Source of the DNA: a virus
Strand: one strand, 5' to 3'
Length of the DNA stretch: 23,863 nucleotides
IMG/VR virus record: IMGVR_UViG_3300043409_001739
Coordinates: 1 to 23,863 of that record
This document shows, in pieces, positions 19,254 through 23,863 of the stretch. Position numbers and translations under genes: made by a program. Each line of letters opens with the position of its first letter. The first letter of the stretch is position 1. The notes under the pieces are model-generated. The model did not search any database. It was not told where the DNA came from and worked only from the letters and a program-made list of their open reading frames with translations.

Positions 19254-20412
19254 TGGTAAAGTTCCTTGTATGGTTATCTTTAGTATAATACACTAAATTT
19301 GCGTGTTTATCAAGATATTGTTGCATTGTATAATGCACATTCATGTAACCCATATTAACAACGGAATTGAACTTTATTCCAGATTTAACTACGGGTTTTG
19401 GTAACTTACTGCTGACAAATACTACTTTAGTATCTTCTGTAATTGGTGCGTTGTATTGGTTATCTTTTACAAAGCAATTAAATTCTTTGCCATCGGCTGA
19501 ATCTAATCTAAACATAACACTCATTTGTTCGTTGCTAATACCGCAATTGTGAAAAAATTCAACTGCTTGCGATAATTTAGTTAACTCGGCGCCACCCGGA
19601 ATCACTGCTATAGTAGGTGATAGATTCTTTATAATTGTTGACATTACTGACATCGAGTGATTGTCGGAGTTTACTAGAAATTTAGAATCTGGGGAAGTTT
19701 TTAGAAAATCTCTAGTTATAGAATCAACATCGTTTTCAATGTAGGTGTCAATTTCTTCATCCCATATACTTACACCTTGCAACCTCGCTTCGAACACTGC
19801 TTCTAATATACCGGTGGATACTAGCGGTGGACAATTTCGGTGGCAATTTTTTAAAACCGGTTTTCCTTCTTCCATTACTAGAATAGGAAAGTAATTTTCT
19901 AAGTTGTCCCGTATTTCTTTTATTTGAGAAATATAATTTTGAAAAGTATTATCTGTATCAAATCCCTCAAGAGAAGATAGAAACATAATAGCCGATTCGG
20001 ACAAGGGAAATATCCAACATTTTTCTTCTTTATTCCAAAATGCATTAGTGTTTGAATCTTCTTTATATTTTCTAATACTTGCTACTAGCTCTTCATTGAA
20101 AGGAAATACTGCACGAATATTTTGACCATAGGTATCGTCTGGAGTGATTGACAGTTTCTTTTCGTTGTTTAGTTTACGAATTGATAATTTATAAATTGGA
20201 TTTTCTAGGAAGGGAGTAACATCTTTACAAATAGTGTTTGTTAATGCGTTGCTATGTCGCTTGAGTATCTTAACTGCTAGAGCACCTTGCTTTTCTGTTA
20301 GGCCAGATCCCCTAGTAATTTGGTCGTAGAAACTGCTTATCAATTTTGAATCCCACTGATTAAGTGGAATCCTTGATAAAATTAAAGAAATAATGAGATC
20401 TTCAATATGCAT
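19240..20412 (-). CDS. HARP-domain-like protein upstream of uvsW
   Basis: This 390-residue protein has an N-terminal GLTEKQGALAVKILKRH helix (37-53) and, at about 99-148, a segment with the HARP-domain layout known from SMARCAL1: a PFNEELVASIRKYK helix, a charged loop, then CWIFPLSESAI. HARP domains bind forked or single-stranded DNA and support annealing helicases. No Walker A or DEAH motif is visible, so it does not look like an active ATPase. The C-terminal 200 residues resemble a degenerate RecA-like fold (IAVIPGG, VVFVSS strands) with a few Cys. It is coupled to uvsW by a 14-base overlap, which suggests a fork-remodelling partner. It begins the long minus-strand operon and has its own sigma70-like promoter. 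Confidence 0.6.
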   Translation of the reverse strand: MHIEDLIISLILSRIPLNQWDSKLISSFYDQITRGSGLTEKQGALAVKILKRHSNALTNTICKDVTPFLENPIYKLSIRKLNNEKKLSITPDDTYGQNIRAVFPFNEELVASIRKYKEDSNTNAFWNKEEKCWIFPLSESAIMFLSSLEGFDTDNTFQNYISQIKEIRDNLENYFPILVMEEGKPVLKNCHRNCPPLVSTGILEAVFEARLQGVSIWDEEIDTYIENDVDSITRDFLKTSPDSKFLVNSDNHSMSVMSTIIKNLSPTIAVIPGGAELTKLSQAVEFFHNCGISNEQMSVMFRLDSADGKEFNCFVKDNQYNAPITEDTKVVFVSSKLPKPVVKSGIKFNSVVNMGYMNVHYTMQQYLDKHANLVYYTKDNHTRNFTIGIM

Positions 20413-20417
20413 GATTA

Positions 20418-20446
20418 ATTATAACATCAGATAGAAATATCTTCAA
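20418..20446 (-). promoter_or_regulatory. sigma70-type promoter for the HARP-uvsW operon
   Basis: Read on the minus strand, TTGAAG (20446-20441) and a perfect TATAAT (20423-20418) are 17 bases apart. The predicted transcription start, six to seven bases after the -10 box, falls on the ATG at 20412. No Shine-Dalgarno sequence precedes that ATG, so this transcript would also be leaderless. It overlaps the end of uvsY. Confidence 0.65.
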
Positions 20447-20882
20447 GACCTGCTGCCCTTAATTTAATGATGTTGCTTAACTGCCATTGTTTGATATCAA
20501 GACCTTTGATAATTCCAAGCCATTGATTTCGCAACATAGCAAACTCGTTGATGATCTTTTCCATATCAACAACATCGGCTTCACCATCTACATATTTTTC
20601 AACATCTCTAGAGCTTAACGCTCGCTGATAGCTTTCCAAATATTTCTTAAAGGCTTTGGATCTAGTTCTTCTCAATTCGATATTGAGATATTCAAGGATA
20701 GCTTCAATTTCCTGAAGCTGATTAAATCTCTGTTCTACAATACCCGGAAGTGAAGCAGAAGCCCTTTCAACACTTCCGTGTATCTTGACTTCTGCTCTCG
20801 CACTTTCGATTTCGTTGTAGTAGTGATCTAGACAGCTAGGAAGGTGTGCTATGTCCTTTGAGACTTTAGCATACCAAGACAT
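20427..20882 (-). CDS. uvsY: UvsY recombination mediator
   Basis: This 151-residue, all-helical protein would load UvsX onto gp32-covered ssDNA. It has the long coiled helical profile of UvsY, with a basic RRTRSKAFKKYLE stretch in the middle, a NEFAMLRNQWLGIIKGLD helix and a C-terminal WQLSNIIKLRAAGLEDI that parallels the end of T4 UvsY (FAIKHIQDMRAFEAG). The length is close to T4 UvsY (137). The start has GAGGAG six bases upstream, inside the end of the acidic gene. Its place beside uvsX supports the call: UvsX, this acidic protein and UvsY form a consecutive run with gp32. Confidence 0.85.
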   Translation of the reverse strand: MSWYAKVSKDIAHLPSCLDHYYNEIESARAEVKIHGSVERASASLPGIVEQRFNQLQEIEAILEYLNIELRRTRSKAFKKYLESYQRALSSRDVEKYVDGEADVVDMEKIINEFAMLRNQWLGIIKGLDIKQWQLSNIIKLRAAGLEDISI

Positions 20883-20885
20883 GGA

Positions 20886-21140
20886 TTACTCCTCGTCTTC
20901 GTTTTGATCCCAACCATCTTCGTCGTACTCGTCGGCATCATCTTCGACCTCATCTTGAATGGCTAGGTTAATAGCGTCATCAAGGATGGGATCATACCCT
21001 AGCAAACCTTTTAAAGTCTCAGGATCAACATCTTTACCTAGTAGCATATCGATGTAATGACTTGCCGCAGTTTCTTTATTTTTATCTGGAATATACTCTC
21101 GAAATATATCCCAAACTTCAACGATTAAATCTTCATCCAT
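20886..21140 (-). CDS. small acidic protein between uvsX and uvsY
   Basis: The ATG at 21140, with GAGGAAG upstream inside the uvsX end, gives 84 residues; an earlier in-frame start would overlap uvsX more and lacks a site. The protein has an N-terminal helical domain (VEVWDIFREYI, HYIDMLLG, LKGLLGYDP) and a tail of 20 residues made almost only of Asp, Glu, Tyr and Trp. Acidic tails of this kind act as DNA mimics or as docking arms for ssDNA-binding proteins. Because the gp32-like protein here lacks the strongly acidic C-terminus seen in T4, this protein could supply that contact; that is inference. Confidence 0.75.
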   Translation of the reverse strand: MDEDLIVEVWDIFREYIPDKNKETAASHYIDMLLGKDVDPETLKGLLGYDPILDDAINLAIQDEVEDDADEYDEDGWDQNEDEE

Positions 21141-21141
21141 T

Positions 21142-22200
21142 TTATTCTTCCTCGATTTCTTCAATTAGAGTAGATGTAGTTACTACTGCACTGGCATCCC
21201 ATTCTGCCATGATCTTCATTAATTTATCTTCTGTCCAGCCTTTTCTAAATTCAGCGATAATCTCACCGGTTCCTTTGCTGGTATAAGCAAGTTTATTGCC
21301 TACTTTAGATAATACACCCATCTTCTCAAACATGTCAAGCAGTCCAGAGGTAGGACTCATGCCTGTTGAATAAGGGATTTCAACTTGAACACTTTCAAAC
21401 GGTTTGGCATATCGTGTCTTCATAATTTTACATGCAGAACGAATTCCTAGAACCGAAGTTACTTTGTTGCCATCAGCATCAATTTTAAGTTTCAACTTCT
21501 TCATGGCAACAACAATTGATGATGCATATATGAAGCCTTGGCCGCCACTAATTTTGTCATCAGGATCAAACATGTCTTGACTTGCGTATGTATGATTGGT
21601 ACAAACTAGTCCAACATTCCAAGAACCAAACATATTGACACAGTTACGAACAAGACTTGTAAGTGCTTTAGGCTTGCGGCCCATATCACCTTTCATCTCG
21701 CCTGCTTCAAACTGATTTACATCAGTCGGAGTTAGTAACATACCTAAACTATCAATTACAAACAAAACTTTTGGACGATCTTCTTCGGCCATTAGTTTAT
21801 ACTCTTTCATAAACTCACTGATAGTTTTGGCCACATCATCGATCATAGCCATGTTAAGTTTAAGAAGTTTTTGCTCACTGGTATCAACATCCAAAGCATG
21901 TAACCATGCTTCATCTAGAGCATTTTCACTGTCAACTAGGATAACATAAATTCCCTGTTCCTGTGCGTGACGGATGATGTTTCCAGCGCAGACATATGAT
22001 TTGCCTGCACCGGATTCTCCGGCAAACACCGTTACCTTACCAAGCGGAACTCCTTTAAAGAAGTCGCCGCTGATAAGATAATTTAGGGCATAGTTACCTG
22101 TTGATATCCAGTCTGTAGGATCGTTAAATCCAACACCTAGGCCATCGATCGACTTGGTGATGGATTTACGAAACTTTGAAATATCAAAGGCTTTTCCCAT
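21142..22200 (-). CDS. uvsX: UvsX recombinase (RecA/Rad51-like)
   Basis: This 352-residue RecA-family strand-exchange protein is the centre of phage recombination-dependent replication. Walker A is GESGAGKS (61-68), catalytic E92 lies in VDSENALD, Walker B ends at D150 in VLFVIDS, and a CTNHTYASQ segment fits the L2/sensor region. The C-terminus has acidic residues (EEIEEE). Length is near T4 UvsX (391), slightly short. ATG 22200 has AAGGGG about nine bases upstream and lies 14 bases after the gp32 stop, so it is probably co-transcribed with gp32 and followed by the acidic gene and uvsY. Confidence 0.95.
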   Translation of the reverse strand: MGKAFDISKFRKSITKSIDGLGVGFNDPTDWISTGNYALNYLISGDFFKGVPLGKVTVFAGESGAGKSYVCAGNIIRHAQEQGIYVILVDSENALDEAWLHALDVDTSEQKLLKLNMAMIDDVAKTISEFMKEYKLMAEEDRPKVLFVIDSLGMLLTPTDVNQFEAGEMKGDMGRKPKALTSLVRNCVNMFGSWNVGLVCTNHTYASQDMFDPDDKISGGQGFIYASSIVVAMKKLKLKIDADGNKVTSVLGIRSACKIMKTRYAKPFESVQVEIPYSTGMSPTSGLLDMFEKMGVLSKVGNKLAYTSKGTGEIIAEFRKGWTEDKLMKIMAEWDASAVVTTSTLIEEIEEE

Positions 22201-22214
22201 TCTCTATCCCCTTA

Positions 22215-23204
22215 TTACTTGTTACGATTGCGAATCATCGCAATGATGTCGGCAGCACGACTGCCTGCGTCACCATTTGCTGGGGTAGATTCTGCTGGTG
22301 CAGGAGCCGGATCAGCATCAAACGGAGCATCATTGTCTGCAGGAGCAGATGCTTGTGGTGCCGTGGTTGCCTTTGGCGCAGGTGCGCTTGCCGGCGTGTT
22401 TGATGAACTATTACCACTATTAAAGCCTGCTGGCTTAAAATATTGACCCCACCGGGCTCCGTCATATGCTTCTCCGTCAACGGATGCCGCAAACATTTCA
22501 GCTATAACTTTGATTTCAACTGGACCTGGCTTCTTGGGCAAGAAGTCACCTAGGCTGTATAGCCCGTACTGTGCAATAGCCGCATTTTCTGCTTCGCTCA
22601 AGGCACGCTCTCGACGAGCCCATGTGCTGGTAGAATAGTCAGCATAGCCACCTTTAGATGTCTTAGTGATTTTGAAGTCTAGCCCGCGAACATAGTCGGT
22701 TGGCAATTCTTCAATTTCTGCGTCCATCAAAGCATTCTTAACGATGTTAAAAATTTGGCTACCAATGATAAATCTACGGATTGGATTTTCCGGAGTCTTA
22801 TCTTCTTGTAGTTTGCTGTCAACAACAAACCCTTGGAACAAGTAAGACTTCTTTTTCCAATACTTACGACCCATTTCTTCGAGACTCTTATCCTTAAACC
22901 AAGGACGGACTTCTGTTAGAACTGGACAAGTTTCGCCCCACATTTCCATACATGGAACTTGTACCTGTGTTGGTTTACTGTTTGTTTCACCTTTAATACC
23001 GGCGAATGGCAATCGAATCATTGCTCGTTCAATCCAGAAAAAAGTATTTTTAGAATCACCATCTGGTAGGAAACGAATTGAAGTATTCGAGCCTTCCGGC
23101 ATGTTCCAATGGGGATAAATTGCGTTGTCTCCACCAGTTGCGCCGCCGGTGTTGTTTTGAGATGATGCTTGAAGTTTTGCGCGAATTTCTGCTAAAGTGG
23201 CCAT
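22215..23204 (-). CDS. 32: gp32-like single-stranded DNA-binding protein
   Basis: The ATG at 23204 (AAGGAG eight bases upstream) starts MATLAEIRAKLQ and gives 329 residues; an in-frame start 14 codons earlier is rejected. The OB-fold core covers about 30-255, with aromatic and basic strands such as TSIRFLPDGD, TFFWIERAMIRLP and YWKKKSYLFQGFV. T4 gp32 holds zinc with three Cys and a His; here only C85 and C93 are obvious, so the zinc site may be missing. Residues about 258-313 are a Pro/Ala/Ser-rich flexible linker, ending in a conserved-looking AADIIAMIRNRNK helix rather than T4's acidic tail. It has a perfect late promoter and a leader hairpin upstream. Confidence 0.9.
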   Translation of the reverse strand: MATLAEIRAKLQASSQNNTGGATGGDNAIYPHWNMPEGSNTSIRFLPDGDSKNTFFWIERAMIRLPFAGIKGETNSKPTQVQVPCMEMWGETCPVLTEVRPWFKDKSLEEMGRKYWKKKSYLFQGFVVDSKLQEDKTPENPIRRFIIGSQIFNIVKNALMDAEIEELPTDYVRGLDFKITKTSKGGYADYSTSTWARRERALSEAENAAIAQYGLYSLGDFLPKKPGPVEIKVIAEMFAASVDGEAYDGARWGQYFKPAGFNSGNSSSNTPASAPAPKATTAPQASAPADNDAPFDADPAPAPAESTPANGDAGSRAADIIAMIRNRNK

Positions 23205-23262
23205 AATGATTTCTCCTTGTTTAATATGCCTCTTCTTTAAAGCCAACTGACTAAAAAGAAAA

Positions 23263-23292
23263 ATGTGTGCATACGGTTAAGTATACACACAT
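23263..23292 (-). promoter_or_regulatory. hairpin in the gp32 mRNA leader
   Basis: On the minus strand ATGTGTGTATAC and GTATGCACACAT pair over 12 positions (one G-U) around the loop TTAACC. The promoter predicts a transcript start near 23288, so at least 8 bp of it would form at the very 5' end. It lies 59-88 bases upstream of the gp32 ATG, followed by an unstructured T-rich stretch. Confidence 0.7.
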
Positions 23293-23293
23293 C

Positions 23294-23301
23294 TATTTAT
23301 A
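23294..23301 (-). promoter_or_regulatory. T4-type late promoter TATAAATA before gp32
   Basis: This perfect consensus on the minus strand directs a transcript starting near 23288 with an 84-base leader ahead of the gp32 ATG. It is the only late-promoter octamer seen for the gp32-uvsX-uvsY group. Confidence 0.75.
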
Positions 23302-23332
23302 CATGCAACCTAAAAGATTGCAATAATATGGT

Positions 23333-23863
23333 TTATTTTGCCAAACCAGCTAATTTTAAAATACTTTCCATTTCTGCGTTTTCTGCTCTAGGAACACCAC
23401 CTTTGGTTAGATAGTCGGCACGATCTTTGTAACTTCTACGCTCTACATCTTTATCGTGCGGTGCAAGTTCTTTTTTCTTTTGCGGATCAGTTATATGTTT
23501 TGATGGATGCCAATTATCTTTATCTTCTTTTTCTTTAGTAAAATAGTCTTGCACATTACTACCCAACTTTGCCCCGGCCATTGCTCCGCTTGGTGTTTTA
23601 GTTAATAATGCTCCGCCTACTCCGCCTACTACAGCCCCACCTATACCTTCTACTCGACCTTTAATGCTTTGAACAAGTTCTTTTAATCTTGCTAATCCGT
23701 CATCGCCTACATTGCCATGCTTTTGATGCCATTCGGTTGTAAGTTTTTCAATAAACTGTCCTGCAATACCTTCAGCAAACTCACCTGCTTTGTCACCAAA
23801 TTTTTCTGTAACTTGTTTTTTGCAGTCAAGTGCGATGTTTTCTGTACCACGAAATGGTCCAAC
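23333..23863 (-). CDS. partial phage protein with a glycine-zipper segment (5' end outside window)
   Basis: The frame is open from the right edge of the window (base 23863) to the TAA at 23333, giving at least 176 residues with no in-frame ATG until the internal one at 23581. The part before that codon reads helical and charged (KFGDKAGEFAEGIAGQ, TTEWHQKHG), then a glycine-zipper GIGGAVVGGVGGALL about 80 residues in, a hydrophobic segment able to enter or cross a membrane. The C-terminal half is very polar (Lys, Asp, His), ending in a MESILKLAGLAK helix. This could be an internal or ejected virion protein or a membrane-active factor. The start and any N-terminal domain are not visible. Confidence 0.65.
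   Translation of the reverse strand, partial: VGPFRGTENIALDCKKQVTEKFGDKAGEFAEGIAGQFIEKLTTEWHQKHGNVGDDGLARLKELVQSIKGRVEGIGGAVVGGVGGALLTKTPSGAMAGAKLGSNVQDYFTKEKEDKDNWHPSKHITDPQKKKELAPHDKDVERRSYKDRADYLTKGGVPRAENAEMESILKLAGLAK

Noticed and set aside
22219-22492. Several open frames opposite or alternate to the gp32 C-terminus
   Set aside because: They arise from the biased Ala/Pro codons of the gp32 linker; no start signals are present.

Overview
The window looks like part of the genome of a T4-like myovirus (contractile-tailed phage), most like the marine and freshwater relatives that infect cyanobacteria, SAR11 or other aquatic Gram-negatives. The evidence is a T4-type replication and recombination set on the minus strand: a gp32-like ssDNA-binding protein, UvsX, UvsY, UvsW, a gp62-like clamp-loader subunit, gp61 primase and gp41 helicase. 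Sites matching the T4 late-promoter octamer TATAAATA, and very tight gene packing, support this. No tRNA, rRNA, CRISPR array, integrase or insertion sequence was seen. The host cannot be named; the ADP-heptose genes only suggest a Gram-negative.

Layout. (1) Positions 1-1362, plus strand and visibly GC-richer: the end of a probable AAA+ ATPase, two small genes, a clear terminator (776-803) and a small lipoprotein. (2) 1428-7974, an accessory region of short units that switch strand repeatedly, many with their own late-promoter-like octamer: an SGNH-like protein, a GNAT-like protein, a deoxynucleotidase, a cupin, an asparagine-synthase-like ATP pyrophosphatase, a nucleotidyltransferase and a YqgE/AlgH-family protein. 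(3) 7971-11289, minus strand: gp41 helicase, gp61 primase and a probable virion protein upstream of them. (4) 11310-11690, a lone plus-strand gene. (5) 11687-20412, a long minus-strand run of mostly overlapping genes: the HARP-like protein, UvsW, several conserved small proteins, gp62, an ADP-heptose cassette with a cupin, and at its end a very small DnaE-like polymerase core. (6) 20427-23204, gp32, uvsX, an acidic protein and uvsY. (7) A partial gene running off the right edge.

How the genes work together. gp32, UvsX and UvsY form the recombination machinery (ssDNA coating, strand exchange, mediator). UvsW and the HARP-like protein would remodel or anneal branched DNA. gp41 and gp61 form the primosome, and gp62 belongs to the clamp loader. 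The heptose kinase, nucleotidyltransferase and epimerase would make an activated heptose from a host precursor, perhaps to decorate LPS, DNA or virion glycans.

The most interesting items are the roughly 192-residue DnaE-like protein that keeps all catalytic-core motifs in order, a recurring late-promoter geometry that predicts nearly leaderless mRNAs, a hairpin at the predicted 5' end of the gp32 transcript, and the asparagine-synthase/cupin/nucleotidyltransferase island. All functional calls come from reading motifs by eye; no database search was possible.
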